Positions 1-7,190 of a stretch of 17,259 nt of DNA are shown here, in pieces. Within the stretch, counting starts at the first letter, position 1; the number at the start of each line of letters is the position of its first letter. The position numbers and the translations under genes are program-made. A model generated the notes under the pieces. It did not search any database and was not told where the DNA came from. It saw only the letters and a program-made list of their open reading frames with translations. Source of the DNA: Candidatus Manganitrophaceae bacterium (GTDB lineage: Bacteria > Nitrospirota > Nitrospiria > SBBL01 > Manganitrophaceae). The stretch is from NCBI GenBank assembly GCA_004297235.1, contig SCUR01000277.1, positions 1-17,259 of the forward strand, read 5' to 3'.

Positions 1-456
1 GTCGAGGAGGGGATGTCGTTCTCTCTTTCCGCGCCGTTTCCGGTTCAGAAGCCGATTTACAGAATGGAAGAGATCACCGATCCGAAACAAGATCTCTTCA
101 AATATTTTCCGGAAGCGGCCCTTTGTCGAAATTGCAATGCCTGCACCGAGGCCTGCCCGCAGGGGATCGACGTCCGCACCGGCGTTTGGAAAGCGGTCTT
201 CGGCGATTTTAAAGAGGCCTCGAACCTCTTTCTCTCCTGCGTCATGTGCAGTCTCTGCGTTCCGGTTTGCATCGCCGAAATTTCTTCCAACCAGGTCGGT
301 CTCTATGTTCGACGGGCGGAGGGGATCTTCTTCAACCCAAGACCGCCGCAGCTCTCCGAGCGAATCGAAGAGATTCATTGCGGCAAGTACGATGCGCAAT
401 GGGAGACGTTGCTGAAGATGTCGGAAGAGGAGCTGAAGACCTGCCCGATTAGCTGA
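1..456 (+). CDS. Iron-sulfur subunit, fumarate reductase/HdrC-like, C-terminal part (5' end cut by window)
   Basis: This is an electron-transfer subunit with two 4Fe-4S clusters. Counting from the ATG at 13, the ligands are C38-x2-C41-x2-C44-x3-C48-P and C76-x2-C79-x2-C82-x3-C86. The first ATG is probably internal. The frame is open to the left edge, and the residues VEEGM across it align with VREGM in the downstream paralog (541-1245), just after that protein's 2Fe-2S domain. The missing 5' part probably encodes a similar 2Fe-2S domain. The last 60 residues also match the paralog (Y-x-RR, RIEE, GKY). It heads a run with the FAD subunit, sucC and sucD. The likely role is passing electrons to or from the FAD subunit in fumarate/succinate interconversion. 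Family assignment is firm; the exact enzyme is inferred. Confidence 0.8.
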   Translation, partial: VEEGMSFSLSAPFPVQKPIYRMEEITDPKQDLFKYFPEAALCRNCNACTEACPQGIDVRTGVWKAVFGDFKEASNLFLSCVMCSLCVPVCIAEISSNQVGLYVRRAEGIFFNPRPPQLSERIEEIHCGKYDAQWETLLKMSEEELKTCPIS

Positions 457-488
457 TTGTCTGTGCGAATACCGATCGGACGCCGCTG

Positions 489-516
489 GTAGGGGTTCAA
501 CCTGTTGAACCCCTAC
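489..516. repeat. Perfect inverted repeat between the two iron-sulfur genes
   Basis: GTAGGGGTTCAA, a 4-base loop (CCTG), then TTGAACCCCTAC form a perfect 12-bp stem. The 3' side is GTTATG with no T-run, so this is not a standard intrinsic terminator. It lies 30 bases after one stop codon and 24 bases before the next start. It resembles REP-type or other small palindromic elements, or an mRNA-processing/stability hairpin that sets the ratio of the two subunits. Confidence 0.75.
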
Positions 517-540
517 GTTATGTTATGAGGAACCCACCGC

Positions 541-1245
541 ATGTCCCATGCTGATTCTCCATCCTCTCTGATCCGAATCGAGGTCGACGGCGCCGCTTAC
601 CCTGTGCCGGCGGGGATCACTGTCATTCAAGCGATGTGGCGGATCGGACGTTCGATGATTCACGGGGTCGGCTGTCTCGGCGGCGTCTGCGGAGCTTGTC
701 CCATTACTTACCGCCTTCCCGATCAACTTGCATCGAAAACGGGGCTGGCCTGCCAGACGGCGGTTCGAGAAGGGATGGCGATTACGTTCCTCCCCTCCGA
801 TACCTCCAAGAAGGCGATTGCGCTTCTTCCGAAAGAAGCCCCCACTCAGAAGACCCTCTTCCAGTATTATCCCGAAACGCGCCGGTGCACCGCCTGCCGG
901 GCCTGCAGCTCGGTCTGCCCGCAAGAGATCGATGTGATGGGAGGGGTCCGGGCCGCGATCAACGGGGAGCTCTCCAACGTCGCGGAGAAGTTCACCTCCT
1001 GTGTCATGTGCGGCCTTTGCGCGGCGGTCTGTGAGGTGCAGATCAAGCCCCACCGGGTCGGGATGTATGCCCGCCGCCTGACCGGCGCCTTTTATCCGAA
1101 GGAGGCGGCCGGCCTGCTCAACCGGATTGAAGAGGTGCGCGCGGGGAAATATGAGTCGGCATGGAGTCAGCTCCTCTCGGCGGACGAGGCGGCACTGTCG
1201 AATTATTGCGGCTCCGAGGAAGCGGCGCAGAAGCTGGCCATTTAA
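541..1245 (+). CDS. 2Fe-2S / 2x[4Fe-4S] iron-sulfur subunit of fumarate reductase/succinate dehydrogenase type
   Basis: This 234-residue electron-transfer protein has two parts. Residues 10-85 are a plant-type 2Fe-2S domain with C45-x4-C50-x2-C53-x17-C71. Residues 105-170 carry two 4Fe-4S sets, C116-x2-C119-x2-C122-x3-C126-P and C154-x2-C157-x2-C160-x3-C164. SdhB/FrdB proteins share the plant-type domain plus C-terminal cluster ligands, but the two full CxxCxxCxxxC sets here are closer to thiol:fumarate reductase B or HdrC-type modules. No CCG domain follows and no membrane segment is visible, so it is probably soluble. AGGA lies 11 bases before the ATG. It precedes the FAD subunit by 86 bases and is a paralog of the gene just upstream. 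Confidence 0.85.
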   Translation: MSHADSPSSLIRIEVDGAAYPVPAGITVIQAMWRIGRSMIHGVGCLGGVCGACPITYRLPDQLASKTGLACQTAVREGMAITFLPSDTSKKAIALLPKEAPTQKTLFQYYPETRRCTACRACSSVCPQEIDVMGGVRAAINGELSNVAEKFTSCVMCGLCAAVCEVQIKPHRVGMYARRLTGAFYPKEAAGLLNRIEEVRAGKYESAWSQLLSADEAALSNYCGSEEAAQKLAI

Positions 1246-1262
1246 TTGCGGAATGCGGACAA

Positions 1263-1285
1263 GTGGCCGCTCCTTCTCCTAGGCC
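1263..1285. repeat. Short dispersed repeat, copy 1
   Basis: This 23-base element begins GTGGCCGCTCCTT and ends TAGGCC. It sits in the 86-base gap between the iron-sulfur gene and the FAD gene. A near-identical 22-base copy lies at 14758-14779, also intergenic. TGGCC and GGCCA at its ends can pair, so it may be a small REP-like palindromic element. Confidence 0.55.
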
Positions 1286-1331
1286 ATTTCGGATTGCGGA
1301 GTAGAAGAAAAAAGAAAATAAGGACAAATGA

Positions 1332-2918
1332 ATGAGTGATTTGGAAGAATCGAAGAAACTCGTTAGCGAAAGCCGCGCGGCGCGGATGAAAGAGAACCGG
1401 GCGCTGCTTTCGCCGCAAGACAAAGATGCCTTGATCCGGCGGTTTCATCCCGATTACAAGAAAGAGGCGTATCGAACGATCCGGATCGGCCCCAATGCGG
1501 GGGAGCAGACCGTTCACGAGCTGGCCAATCTTCTGGAAGGGGAGAGTCCCGTCGCGGGTGAGAAAATTGCGTTGACGCCGCATCATCAGGTCGATCTCCT
1601 GATCATCGGCGGCGGCGGCGCGGGGGCGACCGCGGCCTTGATGGCGAAAGCGGCGGGGGCGAAGGTGCTGCTCGCGACCAAGCTCCGTCTCGGCGACTCC
1701 AACACGGTGATGGCCGAGGGAGGAATGCAGGTGGCGGTCTCGGCGGAGGATTCTCCGGTGCGCCACTTCCTCGATACCCTCCGGGGCGGCTACATGAAAA
1801 ACGATCCGATGCTTCTGAAGACGCTGGTCGAGGAAGGACCGGAGGTGGCGAAGTGGTTGATGGACATCGGCGTTCTTTTCGATCGGGAGGCCGACGGAAA
1901 CCTCAGCATCCGCGGCGGCGGCGGAAGCAGCAAGCCCCGCCTGCTTCGCTGTAAGGACTATACCGGCCTGGAGTTGATGCGGGTGTTGAAGGACTGCGTT
2001 CTCAACCAGCAGGTCGAGCTGTTGGAGTTCTCGCCGATCGTCGAGCTGCTCACCGACGGCGCGGGAGCCTGCACCGGCGCGATCTTGAAGAATCTCGACA
2101 ACAACCAGCACATCGTCGTGCAGGCCAAGACCGTTCTTCTGGCGACCGGCGGGATCGGGCGGCTTCACATCCAAGGTTTTCCGACGAGCAATCATTACGG
2201 CGCCACCGCAGACGGCCTTCCGATCGCGTATCGGGCCGGGGCGAAGCTGACGCTGCAGGACACGTTTCAATATCATCCGACCGGCGCGGTCTACCCCGAG
2301 CCGATGGCCGGGATCTTGGTGACCGAGGCGATCCGGTCGGTCGGCGCGCAGCTGGTGAATGTCAAAGGGGAGCGCTTCATCAACGAGATGGAGACGCGCG
2401 ACGCCGTCGCCTCCGCCGTCATCCGCGAGTGCGCGGAGGGACGGGGGGTCGAAACCCCGGCCGGCCGCCGCGGGGTCTGGCTCGATATGCCGATGGTCGA
2501 CATCATCAACGGTGAGGGAAACCTGGCCCATCGTTTTCCGAACATGCTCCGGCAATTCTCGCGATACCAGATCGACATCCGAAAGGAGCCGGTCCTCGTC
2601 TACCCGACCCTTCACTATCAAAACGGGGGGATCCAGATCAACGTCGACGGCGAGTCGACGATCCGGAATCTTTTTGTGGCGGGGGAAGCCTCGGGCGGCA
2701 TTCACGGGCGCAATCGGTTGATGGGGAACTCGCTTCTTGATATCATCGTCTACGGCCGGCGGGCCGGGCGCGCCGCGGCGAAGCGGGCGACGGAGATTTC
2801 ACCGGGAACGCTGACCCTTCAGCACCTCGACCGCTTTCACGAGGCGCAGAAGAAAGCGGGGGTGGAGCCGAAAGCGGTCTCGCCGATGCTTTTCCCCGAT
2901 TACGCGAAGAAGAATTAA
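1332..2918 (+). CDS. FAD-binding catalytic subunit, fumarate reductase/succinate dehydrogenase family
   Basis: This flavoprotein interconverts fumarate and succinate with the two upstream iron-sulfur proteins. After an 85-residue N-terminal extension, residues 88-115 form the dinucleotide fold (IIGGGGAGAT). The active-site landmarks of FrdA/SdhA/NadB are present: HPTG (315-318), the catalytic-type R356-D357, HY at 428-429, and HGRNRLMGNSLLD (458-470). The segment that carries the covalent FAD histidine in FrdA/SdhA (RSHT) reads DSNT here with N124, so FAD is predicted to be non-covalent. The 528 residues are shorter than typical SdhA/FrdA (about 580-600) and fit soluble fumarate reductases. 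AGGA lies 7 bases before the ATG. A membrane anchor subunit is not visible. L-aspartate oxidase is the alternative, but the iron-sulfur neighbours argue against it. Confidence 0.88.
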   Translation: MSDLEESKKLVSESRAARMKENRALLSPQDKDALIRRFHPDYKKEAYRTIRIGPNAGEQTVHELANLLEGESPVAGEKIALTPHHQVDLLIIGGGGAGATAALMAKAAGAKVLLATKLRLGDSNTVMAEGGMQVAVSAEDSPVRHFLDTLRGGYMKNDPMLLKTLVEEGPEVAKWLMDIGVLFDREADGNLSIRGGGGSSKPRLLRCKDYTGLELMRVLKDCVLNQQVELLEFSPIVELLTDGAGACTGAILKNLDNNQHIVVQAKTVLLATGGIGRLHIQGFPTSNHYGATADGLPIAYRAGAKLTLQDTFQYHPTGAVYPEPMAGILVTEAIRSVGAQLVNVKGERFINEMETRDAVASAVIRECAEGRGVETPAGRRGVWLDMPMVDIINGEGNLAHRFPNMLRQFSRYQIDIRKEPVLVYPTLHYQNGGIQINVDGESTIRNLFVAGEASGGIHGRNRLMGNSLLDIIVYGRRAGRAAAKRATEISPGTLTLQHLDRFHEAQKKAGVEPKAVSPMLFPDYAKKN

Positions 2919-2972
2919 AATCCAAATGGGTGCGACGGTTACTTTCTCATTCACAAGAAAAAGGACGAATCG

Positions 2973-4133
<1,161 letters not shown>

Positions 4134-4182
4134 TTTATCTGAAAATAAGCGAGCAGCCGGCTTCGCCGGTGCGAGCGCGGGG

Positions 4183-4235
4183 TGTGGGGGGATTGGAGGA
4201 CCGTTTCTTCTTTCGTTGCCGCACAGGCCCCCACA
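4183..4235. other. Spaced inverted repeat in the sucC-sucD gap
   Basis: TGTGGGGG (4183-4190) and CCCCCACA (4228-4235) are perfect 8-bp complements 37 bases apart. A small CCGGC-ttc-GCCGG hairpin lies just before, near 4157-4169. The 120-base gap is long for sucCD genes, which usually abut. The element could fold the leader of sucD; no T-run follows. Its function is unknown. The sucD ribosome site (GAGGAG) lies just downstream. Confidence 0.4.
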
Positions 4236-4253
4236 TATAAATGAGGAGCGTCA

Positions 4254-5285
4254 ATGAGCATTCTGGTCAATAAGAACTCGCGGATCTTGGTGCAGGGGAT
4301 TACCGGGAAAGAGGGATCTTTCCACGCCGCCGCTTGTAAGGCTTACGGGACAAAGGTCGTCGCGGGGGTGACGCCGGGGAAGGGGGGAACCGACTTCGAA
4401 GGAATCCCCATTTTTGACACGGTGGAAGAAGCGGTCGAGAAGACCGAGGCCGACGTGTCGCTGATCTTCGTCCCCCCTCCGTTCGCCGCCGACGCGATCA
4501 TGGAAGCGGCGCAGGCGGGCGTTCCGCTGATCGTCTGCATCACCGAGGGGATCCCGGTATTGGATATGATGCGGGTGAAGCACTTTCTGGCCGACAAGCC
4601 GGTGCGGTTGATCGGGCCGAACTGTCCCGGCGTCATCACCCCGGAAGAGGCGAAGATCGGGATCATGCCGGGCTTCATCCACAAAAAAGGAAATGTCGGC
4701 GTCGTCTCCCGAAGCGGGACTCTAACGTATGAAGCGGTCTGGCAGTTGACGCAGCGCGGGTTGGGGCAATCGACCTGCGTCGGCATCGGGGGCGATCCGA
4801 TCAACGGGACCCACTTCGTCGACGTCCTCGGGATGTTCGAGAAAGACAAGCAGACCGAAGCGATCGTGATGATCGGCGAGATCGGCGGCGACGCCGAAGA
4901 GCGGGCGGCCGACTACATCAAGCGGCATGTCAGCAAGCCGGTGGTCGCCTTCATCGCCGGGATCACCGCCCCTCCGGGACGGCGGATGGGCCATGCCGGC
5001 GCGATCATCTCCGGCGGCAAGGGGACGGCGGACGATAAGATGTCGGCGCTGGAAGCGGCGGGAGTGACCGTCGTGAAGAACCCGGCGCTGATCGGCGAGG
5101 CGATCGAAAAACGTCTGAAGAAATTGTCGAGCGCGCGGTCTGTCGGGATGGCGGCGAAGGCCAAGCCGAAAGCGAAGGCCAAAGCCAAAGCCAAAGCCAA
5201 AGCCAAAGCCAAAGCCAAAGCGAAGAGCGCCCCCAAAGCCAAGGCCAAAACCAAATCGAAGCCGAAGGCCAAGGCGAAGAGATGA
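4254..5285 (+). CDS. sucD: Succinyl-CoA synthetase subunit alpha with a Lys/Ala-rich C-terminal tail
   Basis: This is the catalytic subunit partner of SucC. Residues 1-290 are a complete SucD: the CoA-binding fold (GITGKEGSFH, 15-24), GPNCPG (121-126), SRSGTLTYE, and the phosphohistidine loop GHAGAI with H247. The usual protein ends near residue 290. This one continues with about 50 residues made almost only of Ala-Lys pairs with some Pro and Ser. The tail is strongly basic, disordered-looking and histone H1-like. It is encoded largely by a hexamer repeat. GAGGAG provides a good ribosome site. The stop codon overlaps the next start as ATGA, which suggests translational coupling to endonuclease V. 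Catalysis should be normal; the tail is likely an added nucleic-acid- or polyanion-binding appendage (inference). Confidence 0.95.
   Translation: MSILVNKNSRILVQGITGKEGSFHAAACKAYGTKVVAGVTPGKGGTDFEGIPIFDTVEEAVEKTEADVSLIFVPPPFAADAIMEAAQAGVPLIVCITEGIPVLDMMRVKHFLADKPVRLIGPNCPGVITPEEAKIGIMPGFIHKKGNVGVVSRSGTLTYEAVWQLTQRGLGQSTCVGIGGDPINGTHFVDVLGMFEKDKQTEAIVMIGEIGGDAEERAADYIKRHVSKPVVAFIAGITAPPGRRMGHAGAIISGGKGTADDKMSALEAAGVTVVKNPALIGEAIEKRLKKLSSARSVGMAAKAKPKAKAKAKAKAKAKAKAKAKSAPKAKAKTKSKPKAKAKR
5178..5219 (+). repeat. Seven perfect tandem copies of GCCAAA inside sucD
   Basis: Seven uninterrupted copies of the hexamer GCCAAA encode Ala-Lys pairs in the SucD tail. Degenerate copies (gcgaag, gccaag, gccgaa) flank the run to the stop codon. 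A six-base unit keeps frame when copies are gained or lost, so slippage would change tail length without disrupting the enzyme or the overlapping nfi start. Confidence 0.9.
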
Positions 5286-5971
5286 ACTCTCTGGATCTCC
5301 ATCGCTGGGATGTTTCTCCCCGCGAAGCGATCGAGATCCAGAACCGGCTCCGCAGGCAACTGATTCTCAACGAGGCCCCGGCAGAAATCCGAACGATTGC
5401 CGGGGTCGACGTTTCCAACGAGATCGGATCGAACCGGCTCTTCGCCGCCGTGGTCGTCCTCGACCTCGAACACCCGCAACCGAAGGGATTTCCCATCCTG
5501 GAGGTGGCGACCGCCTCGTTGGAGATCGACTTTCCTTATGTTCCCGGCCTCCTTTCCTTCCGAGAAATCCCCGTCATCCTCAAAGCATGGGAGAAGCTTC
5601 AAATCCGGCCCGATTGTTTGATGGCCGACGGGCAGGGGATCGCCCATCCCCGCCGGATCGGCATCGCCTCGCATCTCGGCTTGATCACCGACCTCCCTTC
5701 GATCGGCTGCGGCAAGACGCGGCTGATCGGCATCCATCGCGAGCCGGGGCCGTTGCGGGGCGACCGCGCGCCGTTGATCGATCGGGGAGAGGTCATCGGG
5801 ACGGTGCTTCGAACGCGCGATCGTGTCGCCCCGGTTTTTATCTCTCCCGGCCATCGGATGACGCTCGATCGGGCGATCGAGATCGTCCTCTCCTCTCAAC
5901 TCCGCTACCGTCTGCCGGAGCCGACCCGGATGGCGCATCAGTTGGTGAATGAGGCGCGCCGGGCGGCGTAG
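5282..5971 (+). CDS. nfi: Endonuclease V (deoxyinosine 3'-endonuclease)
   Basis: This DNA-repair nuclease nicks DNA one phosphodiester 3' of deoxyinosine. At 229 residues it matches the family. Motifs in order are IAGVDVS (metal-binding D43), YVPGLLSFRE (88-94, E94), MADGQGIAHPRRIGIASHLG (115-133, D116), GCGKTRLIG and ISPGHRM. The RNase H-like metal residues are therefore present. The start codon overlaps the sucD stop as ATGA, so translation is probably coupled to the TCA operon. The link to central metabolism is probably a matter of transcriptional convenience. The gene ends 34 bases from the convergent TfoX-like gene, and no clear terminator is visible between them. Confidence 0.93.
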   Translation: MNSLDLHRWDVSPREAIEIQNRLRRQLILNEAPAEIRTIAGVDVSNEIGSNRLFAAVVVLDLEHPQPKGFPILEVATASLEIDFPYVPGLLSFREIPVILKAWEKLQIRPDCLMADGQGIAHPRRIGIASHLGLITDLPSIGCGKTRLIGIHREPGPLRGDRAPLIDRGEVIGTVLRTRDRVAPVFISPGHRMTLDRAIEIVLSSQLRYRLPEPTRMAHQLVNEARRAA

Positions 5972-6005
5972 CCGGTTGTGGGCAGATTTATTTTCGAGCG
6001 AATTC

Positions 6006-6362
6006 CTATTTGGTTTGGGTGGGGCGGGTTGGTTTTTTCGGTGGAAGGGTTTGGACGAAGTCGACAGCCGATTCGACCCACTTCCGGAGACTTTCTTCGT
6101 TTCGGATTCCTTCTTTCTCCACCATCACCCAGCCGGACATGGCCCGGCCGGTGATGTCGAACGGGTTGGCCTGCTTTTGTTTCAAAGCGCGGTCGGCTTC
6201 CTCTTTCCCCAGCCGGAGGATCAAGAACTTTTTATAGACGCCCACGCACATGTTTCCGTTCAGTAGGAATCCGACACCGCCGAACATCTCCTTTCGGGAA
6301 AAGTCTTTGCGGGTTTTGAGGAAGAATTGGAGGCGGTCGGCGAGGGACTTATCGTAAGGCAT
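6006..6362 (-). CDS. TfoX N-terminal domain protein
   Basis: This small soluble protein of about 118 residues is one TfoX_N domain. It has the conserved pattern RKEMFGGVGFLLNGNMCVGV followed by a short strand and LRLG. The ATG at 6362 gives a protein starting MPYDKSLADRLQ, right at the usual domain boundary. A TTG 69 bases upstream and another in-frame ATG would add residues unlike the family. Full TfoX/Sxy regulates competence with an additional C-terminal domain, absent here. Stand-alone TfoX_N proteins have no settled function. It is the last gene of the minus-strand accessory block, 19 bases after the toxin remnant. Confidence 0.8.
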   Translation of the reverse strand: MPYDKSLADRLQFFLKTRKDFSRKEMFGGVGFLLNGNMCVGVYKKFLILRLGKEEADRALKQKQANPFDITGRAMSGWVMVEKEGIRNEESLRKWVESAVDFVQTLPPKKPTRPTQTK

Positions 6363-6381
6363 AACTGTTTTGTTCCGAAGG

Positions 6382-6582
6382 TTATCTGGTTTTCCAGTAA
6401 CCCGGCTTGCGGCGGCCATGGGCAACCGCAATAATCTGAACTGTTTGGTCCTGCTTCCTATAAACCACAGAATAGGGAAACCGGTGAAGCGGATAACGGC
6501 GGGTTCCTTGAACGTAGTTTGGCCACCGATCCGGCGCTTCGGCGATCGCTTTCGGATGGATTCCGATTGGGTGCTGCGGCAT
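6382..6582 (-). CDS. ParE/RelE-family toxin, apparently internally deleted
   Basis: The 66-residue product ends with the typical ParE-family C-terminal half: PDRWP, RRYPLHRFPYSVVYR, IIAVAHGRRKPGYW. Family members are usually about 95-100 residues, with two N-terminal helices before this half. Here the start MPQHPIGIHPKAIAEA runs directly into PDRWP. The normal N-terminal strand is therefore present but the helical hairpin of roughly 35-40 residues is gone, without a frameshift. The start codon overlaps the antitoxin stop (TGATG), the normal arrangement of a type II toxin-antitoxin operon. It is probably inactive or attenuated as a toxin, because the missing helices hold the antitoxin contact and scaffold the sheet. 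The deletion is inferred from family knowledge, not from an alignment. Confidence 0.75.
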   Translation of the reverse strand: MPQHPIGIHPKAIAEAPDRWPNYVQGTRRYPLHRFPYSVVYRKQDQTVQIIAVAHGRRKPGYWKTR

Positions 6583-6806
6583 CAGGCGTCGGCGATGTTT
6601 CGGCGCGTTTCAGACCATGGAATTAATTGAGCGGCCGAAGTGTCAAGTTCCTTGAGTCGTGCAGCGATCTCGGCTTCCCAGGCGGTCTCCGAATCGGGGT
6701 CGAGCGGTTCCTCCAAGCTTTCGAGTAAGGAACCGGCAAGGGCGGCCCGCGCTTCCGGGGGAAGCTTGAGGGCTTCTTTTAAGATTTTGGATGTATCGGG
6801 CTTCAT
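6582..6806 (-). CDS. Addiction-module antitoxin component
   Basis: The 74-residue acidic protein (MKPDTSKILKEALKLPPEAR, then ALAGSLLESLEEP, and IPWSETRR near the C-terminus) matches the small putative addiction-module family that pairs with ParE-type toxins. The start ATG lies 10 bases after the phosphatase-like gene stop, and its stop overlaps the toxin start by one base (TGATG). A TGCTAAAATTTGCA near-palindrome lies just before the start and could be an operator, though it also overlaps the upstream gene's end. If the toxin is inactive, the antitoxin is an orphan that could still neutralise related toxins elsewhere. Confidence 0.82.
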   Translation of the reverse strand: MKPDTSKILKEALKLPPEARAALAGSLLESLEEPLDPDSETAWEAEIAARLKELDTSAAQLIPWSETRRNIADA

Positions 6807-6816
6807 GATGCAAATT

Positions 6817-7170
6817 TTAGCATACTAAGGGGACAAAATCACCCGGAGTGTTGAGGTATCTCGGAACTTTCGCTTCTAAGAGTTGAACAAGTTCCTTTTG
6901 CATGTATTCGTATTCGTCCGGAATACCGAGGATGATGACCTGCTTTCCTTTGAGTGGGCCGTTGAATTGCTTGCTGAGTTTTTTCTTGTGGGCCGGTTCC
7001 ATGACAAAGATGGCGTCGGCCCATTCGATCATCTCTACCGAAACCCGAAGCTCCGCATCGGGATTGAGTCCGGCGGACATTGCCTCTACGTTTGGCCATT
7101 TTGAGAAGACCGCCTCGGCCGTAGGGCTCCGAAGACGATTCCGGCTGCAGATGAAAAGGAGTTTCTTCAT
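6817..7170 (-). CDS. Small protein-tyrosine-phosphatase-like protein (low-molecular-weight PTP fold)
   Basis: The 117-residue protein starts MKKLLFICSRNRLRSPTAE. This contains the P-loop C8-x5-R14-S characteristic of low-molecular-weight tyrosine phosphatases. The rest (SAGLNPDAEL, DAIFVMEP, IILGIPDEYEYM) matches the short predicted phosphatase group of about 105-110 residues (COG4551 type). The IPDEYEY segment takes the place of the DPY acid loop. Catalytic Cys and Arg are present, so activity is plausible; the substrate is unknown. It sits 20 bases after the orphan gene and 10 bases before the antitoxin gene, all on the same strand. The ribosome site is weak. Confidence 0.8.
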   Translation of the reverse strand: MKKLLFICSRNRLRSPTAEAVFSKWPNVEAMSAGLNPDAELRVSVEMIEWADAIFVMEPAHKKKLSKQFNGPLKGKQVIILGIPDEYEYMQKELVQLLEAKVPRYLNTPGDFVPLVC

Positions 7171-7190
7171 TTCTGGTTTATAGAATTAAG

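Noticed and set aside
13..15. ATG at 13 as the true start of the first gene
   Set aside because: The purine-rich GAGGAGGGG abuts the ATG with no spacing, and the residues before it continue the alignment with the paralog.
1242..2705. A 487-codon open frame on the minus strand
   Set aside because: It lies wholly antisense to the strongly motif-supported FAD subunit. Its protein is the low-complexity Arg/Asp-rich type expected from reading a GC-rich gene backwards.
5178..5280. Tandem repeats considered as a CRISPR or minisatellite array
   Set aside because: The unit is six bases, in frame within sucD, with no spacers.
4913..5938. A 341-codon minus-strand open frame across sucD and nfi
   Set aside because: It is the reverse shadow of two identified genes. 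Its Leu/Ala repeat is only the complement of the GCCAAA hexamers.
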